DNA from: Solimonas sp964507195
GTDB lineage: Bacteria; Pseudomonadota; Gammaproteobacteria; Nevskiales; Nevskiaceae
NCBI GenBank assembly: GCA_964507195.1
Contig: CAZDPA010000009.1
Coordinates: forward strand, 1 to 44,257
DNA: 44,257 bases
Direction of reading: 5' to 3'
How positions within the stretch are numbered: the stretch's first letter is position 1; each line of letters begins with the position of its first letter. Positions 25,089 to 32,972 of the stretch are shown here, in pieces. The position numbers were made by a program, and so were the translations under genes. Under the pieces are notes generated by a model. It saw nothing but the letters and a program-made list of their open reading frames with translations. It was not told where the DNA came from and searched no databases.

Positions 25089-25760
25089 TTATTCCGATGT
25101 GCCGAAGGCCTGATCCCAGAACGGGAAGATCGAGGCGTAGTTGTTGCGCGCGCGCTGGTGATGGACGTTGTGCTTCTCCACCCAGAAGTTGAACAGCCGG
25201 AACGCCGGATGCGGGATGTTCAGGTTGGAGTGGACGATGATGTTGATGATCGAATGGATCGCGAAGATCGCCAGGAACGAGATCGTGCTGACCGGACCGA
25301 GAATGACGATCGCCAGAATCAGCAGCCCGAGACCGCCGATGTTCTCCAGCGGGTGCAGGAAGATGCTTTCGTTGGACGCTGGCGAGCGCACGCGGTGGTG
25401 CACCGCATGACAGTGGCGCATCACGCTGCGGATGTGCATTGCGCGATGGAAGAAGTAGTACATGAAATCGTAGAGCAGCAGCACGCAGATCACTTCGCCG
25501 AGGAAGTGCGTCAGGCCGGGCCAGCCGCTGTACAGCGTGTACTCGCCGAGAAAGTAGAAATACGCACCGAAGATCGCCAGCGACAGGACGTTGTTCAACT
25601 GCGTATTGATCAGCTTCAGACGCGGCGGAATCGGCGGATTCTGCGGCGGTCGTGCGCGGTGCTGCGGGTAGCCCGTCTTCACCGCCCAGGTCAGGCCGGC
25701 GAACAGCAGGCCATCGAACAGCAGGATGGCGACCCAGGCAATGAAGAAGGTTTCGTTCAT
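25089..25760 (-). CDS. Sterol desaturase / fatty acid hydroxylase family protein
   Basis: A 223-residue membrane di-iron enzyme. The His clusters are all present: HRAMH (about residue 105), HAVHH (about 118), and HNVHH near the C-terminus (about 199), set between hydrophobic segments. The superfamily includes C4-methylsterol oxidase, C5-desaturase, carotenoid and fatty-acid hydroxylases. It needs O2 and an electron donor; no dedicated reductase gene is adjacent, though the ferredoxin fused to CYP51 is in the window. Position in one operon with a 3beta-HSD-type gene favours a sterol-type substrate, but a fatty acid or alkane cannot be excluded. Confidence 0.85.
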   Translation of the reverse strand: MNETFFIAWVAILLFDGLLFAGLTWAVKTGYPQHRARPPQNPPIPPRLKLINTQLNNVLSLAIFGAYFYFLGEYTLYSGWPGLTHFLGEVICVLLLYDFMYYFFHRAMHIRSVMRHCHAVHHRVRSPASNESIFLHPLENIGGLGLLILAIVILGPVSTISFLAIFAIHSIINIIVHSNLNIPHPAFRLFNFWVEKHNVHHQRARNNYASIFPFWDQAFGTSE

Positions 25761-25770
25761 GACTCTGCTC

Positions 25771-27348
25771 TCAACGTTTGAACACTAGCCGCAGCAGGGC
25801 GCTGAGCTTCCTGCCCAGTCCCCGCGCGAACATCAGCTGTATGGTGTGCCGCGCGTTCTCGTAGTCGCCCGGCTTCACCGGATACAACTTCGGCGGAACC
25901 TGGAACGGAAAGCGGTCGGTGAGCACCGCCTTGGCATTGGTGTAGGCGCGCAGTCCGTCGCGACCGTTCATGCGGCCGTAGCCTGAGTACTTCACGCCGC
26001 CGAAGGGCAGATCCTGGTTCAGATAGCAGAGGCCGAAGTCATTGATGCAGGTCGCTCCGGCATCAAGCGCAGCAGCGATGCGCTCGGCGCGCGCCTTGTC
26101 CTGCGTGAACACCGATGACTGCAGACCGAAGTCGGTGTTGTTGGCGATACAGATCGCCTCGGCATCGTCCTTCACACGCATGATCAGCATCACCGGGCCG
26201 AATACCTCTTCCTGGGTGATGCGCATGTCCGGCGTGATGTCGGTGAGGATGGTTGGCGGATAGAAGTTGCCGGGGCCGTCCGGCAGCTGCCCACCCACCA
26301 GCGCCTTCGCACCCTTGGCGCGCGCGTCCCTGACGAGTTCGTCGACGATGCGGACCTGCAGTGGCGAAGTCATTGCACCGACATCGAGCGTGCCCGGCGC
26401 CGTTGGCACGCCCTGGCGCAAGGCGCCGGCGTGCTTGCCGATGGCGGAAACGAAGCGCTCGTAGATGCCTTCGTGGACGATGACGCGTTCGGACGCGATG
26501 CAGTTCTGGCCAAGATTGATGAAGCAGCCGCCGAGCGCCGAGTGCACGGCCTGTTCGAGATTGGCATCGTCGCGGACGATCAGCGGGTCCTTGCCGCCCA
26601 GCTCCATCACCACCGGCGTCAGGTGCTGCGCGCTGCCTTCGATGATGCGGCGGCCATTGGCGACCGAGCCGATGAACAGGATCTTCTGCACCCGCGCACG
26701 CACCAGCGCCGCACCGGTTTCGCCGTAGCCGTTGATGATCTGCACGGTGTCGGCCGGGAAACCTTCGCGGCGCAGCGCCTCGTCGATCAGTTTCTGGAAG
26801 CGCTGCGTCGACCATGCCACCGCTTCGGACGCCTTGATGACGACCGCATTGCCCGCCATCAGCGGCGCGACCAGCGAACCGAAGATGTTCTGGAACGGAT
26901 AGTTCCACGGCACGATGCAGGCAACGACGCCCAGCGGCCGGTACTCGATGCGGCCTTTCTTGTGCATGAGGATGCCGGAGGAAACGGATTCCGGCTTCAG
27001 ATGCTTCTCGCCGTTCTGCATCACCCAGCGGATCTTGTTCAGCACCGGCATGATCTCGCCGAGCAGGGCGTTCTCGAAAGTCTTGCCGCTGTCTTCGACA
27101 ATCGCGGCACACAGCTCATCCGCCTGTTCAAGGATCAGTTCGGTCAGGTGCGACAGCACGGCACGGCGCTGCCGGAAGCTGCTTTGCGCCCACGCCGCTT
27201 GTGCACTGCGTGCGCGCTCGACAACGGCCTGCACCTGTTCCGGGCTCGCGACAGGCATCAGGCCGATACGCTGGCCGGTCGCGGGATTGACGCAGTCGAT
27301 CTCCGTCGGCGCAGCGGCGCGGGACGGCAAAGGTGCGGCGGCGGTCAT
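25771..27348 (-). CDS. Aldehyde dehydrogenase with C-terminal extension
   Basis: A 525-residue NAD(P)-dependent aldehyde dehydrogenase. Motifs are IVPWNYPFQN, the Glu in VMELGGKDP, the catalytic Cys in GQNCIASERV, and EEVFGPV. About 45 residues follow the usual C-terminal region (YGRMNGRDG, then a Lys/Pro segment), ending in a basic, leucine-rich tail (LGRKLSALLRLVFKR) that could bind the membrane, as tails of some fatty-aldehyde dehydrogenases do. Its ATG overlaps the stop of the GMC oxidoreductase gene (ATGA at 27345-27348), so the alcohol- and aldehyde-oxidising steps are coupled in translation. Confidence 0.9.
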   Translation of the reverse strand: MTAAAPLPSRAAAPTEIDCVNPATGQRIGLMPVASPEQVQAVVERARSAQAAWAQSSFRQRRAVLSHLTELILEQADELCAAIVEDSGKTFENALLGEIMPVLNKIRWVMQNGEKHLKPESVSSGILMHKKGRIEYRPLGVVACIVPWNYPFQNIFGSLVAPLMAGNAVVIKASEAVAWSTQRFQKLIDEALRREGFPADTVQIINGYGETGAALVRARVQKILFIGSVANGRRIIEGSAQHLTPVVMELGGKDPLIVRDDANLEQAVHSALGGCFINLGQNCIASERVIVHEGIYERFVSAIGKHAGALRQGVPTAPGTLDVGAMTSPLQVRIVDELVRDARAKGAKALVGGQLPDGPGNFYPPTILTDITPDMRITQEEVFGPVMLIMRVKDDAEAICIANNTDFGLQSSVFTQDKARAERIAAALDAGATCINDFGLCYLNQDLPFGGVKYSGYGRMNGRDGLRAYTNAKAVLTDRFPFQVPPKLYPVKPGDYENARHTIQLMFARGLGRKLSALLRLVFKR

Positions 27349-28940
27349 GCGTGGTTGTCCTCAAGGATGAACTGCGCGGCGCGGTAGCCGATCATCATGC
27401 TCGGCGCGTTCAATGCGGATACGGGAATTTCCGGAACGACCGACGCATCGGCGACGCGCACGTTGCGCAGGCCGCGGACCCGCAGACGGGTGTCCACAGG
27501 ATCCTGCGTGCTTTCACCCATCCGGCAGCTGCCGCAGAAATGGAAGGTAGTCATGGCAGCACCGCTGATCCATGACCACAGCTTTTTGCCGCTGATGTTC
27601 TTGCCGCCGGCAGACAGCGGCCTGGCCCCTGCGAGTGCGGCCTGCGATGTCATCAGCCGCACCTTGCCGATCGCAGCTTCCATCGTTTCGCGATCAGCCT
27701 CGGTCGAGAAATAGGCGAGGTCGACTTTGGCGTGCGCGTTCGGATCGGCAGACGCCAGTCTCACCGTGCCACGCGAGGTCGGCTTGCCGAGAATGACGAC
27801 GACGCCAAAGAGTTTCGAAACGAAGGCCTTCAGCGGCGGCAGCATGAAATGCAGGCTGATCAATCCGCGCAACAGGCTGCGCAGGAAACCCAGTCGATAC
27901 AGAAAGCCCGGCAGCGCGAGGATCGGCAGCATCCTCATCATCGATTCCTTGATCGACGCCGGCACCGCGTAGCAGACATAGCAGGTATCGGGCGCCGCGC
28001 TCGCCTGCTGCTCGGCGGGCTGTCGCGCGGCGTCGAAACCGTACAGCTGCGGATAGCTGAAATCGACATCCTGCTTGGCGCGATAGAACACGCAGACGTT
28101 GGGATGATCCTGCAGGTTCTGGCCGACACCTTCCGCCGCGTGCACGACGGAGATGCCATGGGCCTGCAACTCCTTTTGCGGACCGACGCCGGACAGCATC
28201 AGCAGCTTCGGGGTTTCGAGTGCACCGGCGCTGAAGAGCACTTCGCGGACGATGTTCGCGCGCTGCAGCTGTCCATCACGCAGATACTCCACCGCGATCG
28301 CCTTTTTCTGCGCATCGAAGACAACACGCTGCACCGCGGTGCCAGTCTCTATCGTGAGTCCCGACAATTGCTGCTGATGCAACCAGGCACGGTACGAGCT
28401 GCGACGATCCTCGCCCTGGTAGTTCATGTCGTTGCAGCCGACGTAACCGCTGAGCTGCCCGTCGTTGAGGCCGTCCTTGCGCTTGAAGCCTGACTGCACG
28501 ACCGCATCGATGAAACGCTGCGCGAAAGGCGTTGGTGCGCGCGGCTGGATGCCGAGCTTGTGCTCGACCGCAGCGAACGCCGGAACCAGATCGTCCCACT
28601 GCCAGCCTTGCGGCCAGCGCTCGAAATCACGCCGGTCGCCACGCGTGTAGACCATGCCGTTGACCGAGCCGCTGCCACCCATGCCACGACCGGAACCGAT
28701 ATACAGCGGACGCTGCCCGCACGCGGCCTGCCGCTCCGACATGCGATGCCACATCAGGGCGTCATTCGAGAACGCGTACTTGAAGCCATCGGCGCTCAGA
28801 CTTTCGGGGTGCTGCTCGGCGCGATCGCCGGCCTCCAGCAGCAGAACGCTGCCGGCCTTGCCCAGCGCCAACTGCCCCGCCGCCACGCAACCGGCGGAAC
28901 CGGCACCGATGACGATGTAGTCGTAGGCGGTCTGGCTCAT
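27345..28940 (-). CDS. GMC-family FAD oxidoreductase
   Basis: A 531-residue glucose-methanol-choline oxidoreductase. The FAD-binding start is DYIVIGAGSAGCV, with signature 1 at GSGRGMGGSGSVNG and signature 2 at GALETPKLLMLSGVGP. The C-terminal catalytic region is TTFHFCGSCRMG (His) and ALNAPSMMIGYRAA (Asn). The family oxidises alcohols such as choline, long-chain alcohols and sterols. No signal peptide is visible. First gene of the five-gene leftward operon, under a promoter covered by the palindrome at 28983-29017. With the coupled aldehyde dehydrogenase it would turn a primary alcohol into an acid. Confidence 0.9.
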   Translation of the reverse strand: MSQTAYDYIVIGAGSAGCVAAGQLALGKAGSVLLLEAGDRAEQHPESLSADGFKYAFSNDALMWHRMSERQAACGQRPLYIGSGRGMGGSGSVNGMVYTRGDRRDFERWPQGWQWDDLVPAFAAVEHKLGIQPRAPTPFAQRFIDAVVQSGFKRKDGLNDGQLSGYVGCNDMNYQGEDRRSSYRAWLHQQQLSGLTIETGTAVQRVVFDAQKKAIAVEYLRDGQLQRANIVREVLFSAGALETPKLLMLSGVGPQKELQAHGISVVHAAEGVGQNLQDHPNVCVFYRAKQDVDFSYPQLYGFDAARQPAEQQASAAPDTCYVCYAVPASIKESMMRMLPILALPGFLYRLGFLRSLLRGLISLHFMLPPLKAFVSKLFGVVVILGKPTSRGTVRLASADPNAHAKVDLAYFSTEADRETMEAAIGKVRLMTSQAALAGARPLSAGGKNISGKKLWSWISGAAMTTFHFCGSCRMGESTQDPVDTRLRVRGLRNVRVADASVVPEIPVSALNAPSMMIGYRAAQFILEDNHA

Positions 28941-28982
28941 GAAGGGAATGGCCTGCTGAAAGCTCGACTGGAATGCTGCATA

Positions 28983-29017
28983 GAAATTCTAGTTACTTTA
29001 TGAGTAACTGCAATTTC
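28983..29017. promoter_or_regulatory. 35-bp palindrome: probable TetR operator over the operon promoter
   Basis: The core AGTTACT-ttatg-AGTAACT (28991-29009) is a perfect 7+7 inverted repeat, framed by GAAATT and AATTTC at equal distance, all centred on 29000. On the minus strand TTGCAG (29013-29008), 16 bp and TAGAAT (28991-28986) form a good promoter for the GMC operon, so a bound repressor would block it. On the plus strand TATAGT (29031-29036) is a likely -10 for the tetR gene. Confidence 0.8.
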
Positions 29018-29074
29018 TTAATTAGAAAGGTATAGTGCAGCCATGTCAATAGATGCAACCCCCGGGACCGGATC

Positions 29075-29869
29075 ATGAGCACCCGCAAGGAGGCTCCTGG
29101 CCGCAAGGCAGCGAGCACCAAGACCCCGCGCGGCCGTCGACCGCAGTCGCTGGACCTGCGCGCGGCCAAGGATGCGATCTACCGCAAGCACATCATGGAA
29201 GCGGCCGAGCGCGTCTTCGCCGAACAGGGTTACACGAATACCAAGATGCAGAGCGTTGCCAGCGCGGTCGGCATTTCACTGGCGACGCTGTATCAGGCGT
29301 TCCCGGGCAAAGAGCAGCTGCACAAGGCGATCCGCGTCGTGCGCGACACCGAGATGCTGGCCGCCGTCATGCAGCGAGCACAGCAAGCGCCGCCCAAGGG
29401 CAAGATGGTCGAGTGGCTGCTGTGGCTGATGGAAACGCACATGAAGTATTTCCTCGAGCATCCGGATTACCTGCGCATGCAGCTCCAGCTCGGTCACGTC
29501 TGGTATCACAGCACCGCCTGGCCGAGTAACGACGAGCGCGAGTTGTGGGAGCGCGGCATGGATTTCATGACGCAGATCTTCAGCCTCGGCCAGACCCAGG
29601 AACTGCTGGTCAGCGGCGATCCCGGGGACCAGGGCCGTCTGATGATGGCGTTGCAGCAGACGCGACTGGCGAACTGGATCGGCGCCGGGATGACCGAATC
29701 CCACGCCGTCGTTACGGCGCGCGTGCAGGCGGATTTCGTGCGGAATTTCTGCCGGCCGGCAAAAGCCGTGGCCTTGCTGAGCGTCGATGGCAGCAGCCTC
29801 AACCAGCCGACGCTCGAATCGATCCGCGCGATCGAATCTTCGGCAAAGCCGTTCAAGCTTCCGGCGTAA
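29075..29869 (+). CDS. TetR/AcrR-family regulator
   Basis: A 264-residue regulator. A basic N-terminal tail of about 35 residues precedes the helix-turn-helix (ILMEAAERVFAEQG is represented by MEAAERVFAEQGYTNTKM, then VGISLATLYQAFPGKEQL). The C-terminal ligand-binding part is helical with several Trp and Met. It is transcribed away from the GMC/ALDH/hydroxylase/3beta-HSD/DUF1302 operon with a palindrome between them, the classic layout of a local repressor released by a pathway substrate. The ligand is probably a hydrophobic compound, but this is inferred. No strong ribosome site is seen before the ATG (GGGACCGGATC). Confidence 0.88.
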   Translation: MSTRKEAPGRKAASTKTPRGRRPQSLDLRAAKDAIYRKHIMEAAERVFAEQGYTNTKMQSVASAVGISLATLYQAFPGKEQLHKAIRVVRDTEMLAAVMQRAQQAPPKGKMVEWLLWLMETHMKYFLEHPDYLRMQLQLGHVWYHSTAWPSNDERELWERGMDFMTQIFSLGQTQELLVSGDPGDQGRLMMALQQTRLANWIGAGMTESHAVVTARVQADFVRNFCRPAKAVALLSVDGSSLNQPTLESIRAIESSAKPFKLPA

Positions 29870-29900
29870 AAGTCGGCAGCGACAGAAATACCGCGGGCAA

Positions 29901-29928
29901 TAAAAAAGCCGCGACCTGCGTCGCGGCT
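29901..29928 (-). terminator. Rho-independent terminator of the cold-shock gene
   Basis: Perfect 9-bp stem AGCCGCGAC-ctgc-GTCGCGGCT (29907-29928). On the minus strand it is followed by a T tract (29902-29907). It lies 23 bp past the cold-shock stop codon and may also stop tetR transcription from the other side, where the T run is weak. Confidence 0.9.
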
Positions 29929-29950
29929 CTTGTTCTATTCCGGTTTCGGA

Positions 29951-30163
29951 TTAGAGCGGGCGAATCTGCGTCGCCTGCATGCCCTTCGGGCCGCGCTGCG
30001 CCTTGTATTCGACCTTCTGACCTTCGGCCAGGGTCTTGAAGCCCGTGCCCTGGATTTCCTTGAAGTGTGCGAAGAGGTCTTCGCCGCCGTCGGCCGGGGT
30101 GATGAAACCGAAGCCCTTGGCTTCGTTGAACCACTTCACGGTGCCCGTGGAAACATTGCTCAT
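29951..30163 (-). CDS. csp: Cold-shock protein, CspA family
   Basis: A 70-residue single cold-shock domain. RNA-binding motifs are KGFGFI (RNP1) and DLFAHF (RNP2). TGTVKWFNEA at the start and QKVEY later fit CspA-type proteins, which bind single-stranded RNA and DNA and melt RNA hairpins. The start is the ATG at 30163 with AAGGA 7 nt upstream. It is a single-gene unit with its own terminator. The leader contains a hairpin plus T tract (30188-30209) just before the ribosome site. Confidence 0.95.
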   Translation of the reverse strand: MSNVSTGTVKWFNEAKGFGFITPADGGEDLFAHFKEIQGTGFKTLAEGQKVEYKAQRGPKGMQATQIRPL

Positions 30164-30187
30164 GGATACATTCCTTGCTGATTTTAG

Positions 30188-30209
30188 AAAAACAGGCCAA
30201 ACCGCCTGT
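30188..30209 (-). promoter_or_regulatory. Terminator-like hairpin in the cold-shock gene leader
   Basis: On the minus strand ACAGGC-ggtttg-GCCTGT is followed at once by TTTTTCT, ending about 20 nt before the csp ribosome site. It has the shape of a weak intrinsic terminator in the leader. Cold-shock proteins are known antiterminators, so this could be an autoregulatory attenuator. That role is inferred. Confidence 0.5.
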
Positions 30210-30642
30210 GGGGTGCATACGATCAAGGAAGGCATCGGGGGAAATCTTGCCGGCCTAACGATGGCCGGACAACCGCGCTGAGTCCACTGCTTGAAACGAC
30301 TGCGATGCGCACGTTACTCGAACTAGGACAAGTTGTCGAGTTTGGCAAGCCCCCAAAGCGGTATTGATGCGCTTTCCCATCCCGATCAACGACATCCACC
30401 GATGTATTCACCTTCGAGTCCGGACCGGAACGAGGCCGGTTGCCAGGCGCGGTCCGGCCTGGGGTGCGAACTGATCCGCAACCAAAACGCCAACGCGTGG
30501 TCTGTCCTTGACCTGACGTTGCGATCTTCAGCTGGCATACAGCCTGTATTCAGGCACTTGGAGCCAGACTCCTACGCCCGCGCAGGGGCCGGAGGCAACC
30601 GTACCACCGGCTCATCGAACCCTCCAAAGGCATGTCGAAAAA
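30210..30642. other. Intergenic stretch, no gene seen
   Basis: Between the cold-shock leader and the next rightward gene. The part nearest 30210 should hold the cold-shock promoter (a TTGCCA near 30340 on the minus strand is a weak -35 candidate). From about 30360 to 30640 I see no convincing reading frame, repeat or RNA. Confidence 0.5.
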
Positions 30643-31158
30643 ATGCACAACATAACGACGGACAAGACCTTAGAAGTGACTCGACAACGAACACTCAAAC
30701 GCTGGCTGGCCGGACTGTTGGTCGCCATGCTCACCGTACTCTCGTTCACCCGCATGGCCGGCGGCACCGCGCCGCTACGGGTCGCCGAGGGCCCCAGCGA
30801 CATTCTCGGCCTGACCCTGCGCTACGCCCTGCCCGACGGCGAATACATCGAGCGCAGCTTCATCAGCGAAACCCGGGCCAAATGGAAGCTGCTCAGCGGC
30901 GTCCATCGCGGCGACCAGGGCAGCGAGACGGTGACCCTCAAGGCAGTGGCTCCCGGGATCTACTTCGTCAATGCGGTCGATCCGTTGACCGGAACGACCA
31001 CCAGCGACGTGTTCGACCTGACCACCGGCACGGTCACGAGCTTTGTCACCCGCCCGAATCCCGACGATCCGCAGAAGCGTCTCGAGAAGTTCGGCAGCGG
31101 CACCATCGAAGTGATCAAAGGTGCCGGTGACGCTCACCCAGCGATGCCGGTCTCATGA
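30643..31158 (+). CDS. Exported MoaF-like lipocalin-fold protein
   Basis: A 171-residue protein with an N-terminal signal/anchor (KRWLAGLLVAMLTVLSF). The body (LGLTLRYALPDGEYIERSF, then KWKLLSG, YFVNAVD, TTTSDVFDLTTGTVTSF) has the alternating strand pattern of MoaF-type small beta-barrels, where a stretch like this binds a small ligand. The resemblance is from memory and moderate. The start at 30643 has no strong ribosome site; an internal Met near residue 29 is possible but would remove the signal. It is not in an obvious operon. Confidence 0.5.
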   Translation: MHNITTDKTLEVTRQRTLKRWLAGLLVAMLTVLSFTRMAGGTAPLRVAEGPSDILGLTLRYALPDGEYIERSFISETRAKWKLLSGVHRGDQGSETVTLKAVAPGIYFVNAVDPLTGTTTSDVFDLTTGTVTSFVTRPNPDDPQKRLEKFGSGTIEVIKGAGDAHPAMPVS

Positions 31159-31254
31159 GACGGCTCACGCACTGCTTCGAGCAGGAGTAACGCTCTGTTG
31201 AAGTCCACGGGCATACTGCGCGCTTTCCGGTTTTTCGCCCCCAGGTTCTGCTAG

Positions 31255-32136
31255 ATGCAAAAGTTCTTCGTCGCAGCGTTGCTCGCTGTCTTCATCACCG
31301 CATGCAGCACCACGGGTCCGACCGATCCATCAGGCGACAGCGCCCCCCGCGTTGATCTGCTGAGCTTGAACGACATCCGCAATCTGCCTGAACCGCCGCC
31401 CTCGCCCGCGCTGGCCTACGGCAACGAACCGCAGCAGATCGGTGAACTGCGACTGCCGCCGGGCATCGATGGCCCGTTTCCGGTGGTGGTGCTGATTCAC
31501 GGCGACTGCTGGACCGGTGACGAAAGCTTTGCGTACATGCGCCCGCTCGCCAATGCACTGGCCAACCTTGGCGTGGCGACATGGAACATCGAGTACCGCG
31601 CGCCTTCTGGGGCCGACGACTGGGCAAATCCTTATCGCGATGTCGCCCTCGCAACCGATCATCTGCGCACCCTGGCGCAAACCCATGCACTCGATATGAG
31701 TCGCGTCGTCAGCGTCGGCCACGCAATGGGGGGCCAGCTGGCGATGTGGCTGGCGACGCGCCCGCGCCTCGCCAAGACGGATGCGCTCTATACGAACAAG
31801 CCCTTGCCCATGCAGGGCGTCATCGGCCTTGCTGCAGTCACAGGCCTGCCCACTGACACGCTCAAGCCGGTTGACGGCTGCCCATCGATCCCTGCCGGTG
31901 TGAAAGCGCCCACGCTGCGCCTGCCACTCGGCGTTCCGCAGTGGTTTGTGCACGGCGGGCTGGATGCGCGAATCCCCCCTGACGTCGTCCTCAAGTACGT
32001 CGAGAGTGCGCGCAAGAAAGGCGATCGCATCACGCTCGGCGTCACGACGAATGCCGGACACTTCGAGCCCGTCGCACCGACGAGCGCAACCTGGACGGCG
32101 CTGCAGCAGGCGGTGATTGCGGCGCTGTTGCAGTAA
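31255..32136 (+). CDS. Alpha/beta-hydrolase lipoprotein lacking the nucleophile serine
   Basis: A 293-residue protein with a lipoprotein signal (FVAALLAVFITAC, Cys17) and an alpha/beta-hydrolase fold of the small esterase / kynurenine-formamidase-like type. The nucleophile elbow, normally GHSxGG, reads GHAMGG with Ala157, and the oxyanion loop, normally HGG, reads HGDCW (Asp84). The later acid (GGLDARIP) and His (NAGHFEP) are present. It may therefore be a binding protein or a dead enzyme, unless GCA is a sequence error for TCA (one base). It is convergent with the dienelactone hydrolase gene, 3 bp away. Confidence 0.82.
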   Translation: MQKFFVAALLAVFITACSTTGPTDPSGDSAPRVDLLSLNDIRNLPEPPPSPALAYGNEPQQIGELRLPPGIDGPFPVVVLIHGDCWTGDESFAYMRPLANALANLGVATWNIEYRAPSGADDWANPYRDVALATDHLRTLAQTHALDMSRVVSVGHAMGGQLAMWLATRPRLAKTDALYTNKPLPMQGVIGLAAVTGLPTDTLKPVDGCPSIPAGVKAPTLRLPLGVPQWFVHGGLDARIPPDVVLKYVESARKKGDRITLGVTTNAGHFEPVAPTSATWTALQQAVIAALLQ

Positions 32137-32139
32137 AGC

Positions 32140-32946
32140 TCAGCGCGACGCAAACGCCTCGGCGAGAAAATTCCGCATCATCTGGAAAGCGCGGCCGGCA
32201 ACCTTGGCGTCATACTGCGACTTGCCGGGTTGGTTGGCGTGGACATCGGTGAATGAATGCACCGCGCCGCCGAAGCGTACGAGTTGCCAGTCGACATCGG
32301 CGCTGCGCATTTCGTTCTGGAATGCGTCGACCTGCTCGGCGGGCACATACGGATCGACATCACCATGCAGCGCGAGGATGCGTGCCTTGATCGGCGCCTG
32401 GACCTCCTTGCCCGCCGGCAACGACAGATTGCCGTGGAAGGACACCGCCGCCGCAATGTCATCGCCGGTGCGTGCCAGCTCCAATGCAGTTGCACCGCCG
32501 AAGCAGAATCCGATTGCCGCAATCCGGGTCGGATCGGCCGGGAGACCGGCCTCCTTGATCGAACGCAGCGCCGTGGCCTTGGCCGCAAGCACACGCTCGC
32601 GCAGCAGCGGTCGATTCGCGTACAGCGAACCGACGAGCTTGCCCGCGGCTTCCGGCCCGGTCGGCTGCGCCTTGGTGCCATACATGTCCGCAACGAAGAC
32701 AACATAGTCAGAGCCCGCGATCATCGCCGCTTGTTCGCGGTTCTCCGCGGTCGTGCCGAGCCAGTTTGGAATCAGCACCAGCAGCGGACGCGGCGTCTTG
32801 ATCGTGTCTTCGAAGTAGGCATAGCCGCGGTAGTCCTGACCGTCGATCTTGTAGTCGATGACCCGCTCAGCAGCCGTCGCGCTCATTGAGGCACACAACA
32901 ATGCAAAAGCGGCAAAACGGCGCAGCACCAAGGAATGTTCACTCAT
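32140..32946 (-). CDS. Exported dienelactone hydrolase family protein
   Basis: A 268-residue protein with a signal peptide (LRRFAAFALLCASMSATA). It has the dienelactone-hydrolase triad: Cys in GFCFGG, Asp in HGDVDPYVP, His in VHSFTD. The ATG at 32946 has CAGGAG 6 nt upstream; a longer reading would run into the thioesterase gene. Family enzymes hydrolyse lactones and small esters; here it would act in the periplasm. It lies 26 bp after the thioesterase gene on the same strand, so the two may share a transcript. Confidence 0.88.
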   Translation of the reverse strand: MSEHSLVLRRFAAFALLCASMSATAAERVIDYKIDGQDYRGYAYFEDTIKTPRPLLVLIPNWLGTTAENREQAAMIAGSDYVVFVADMYGTKAQPTGPEAAGKLVGSLYANRPLLRERVLAAKATALRSIKEAGLPADPTRIAAIGFCFGGATALELARTGDDIAAAVSFHGNLSLPAGKEVQAPIKARILALHGDVDPYVPAEQVDAFQNEMRSADVDWQLVRFGGAVHSFTDVHANQPGKSQYDAKVAGRAFQMMRNFLAEAFASR

Positions 32947-32972
32947 TTCAGGCTCCTGTTTGCGCCGCGGTA

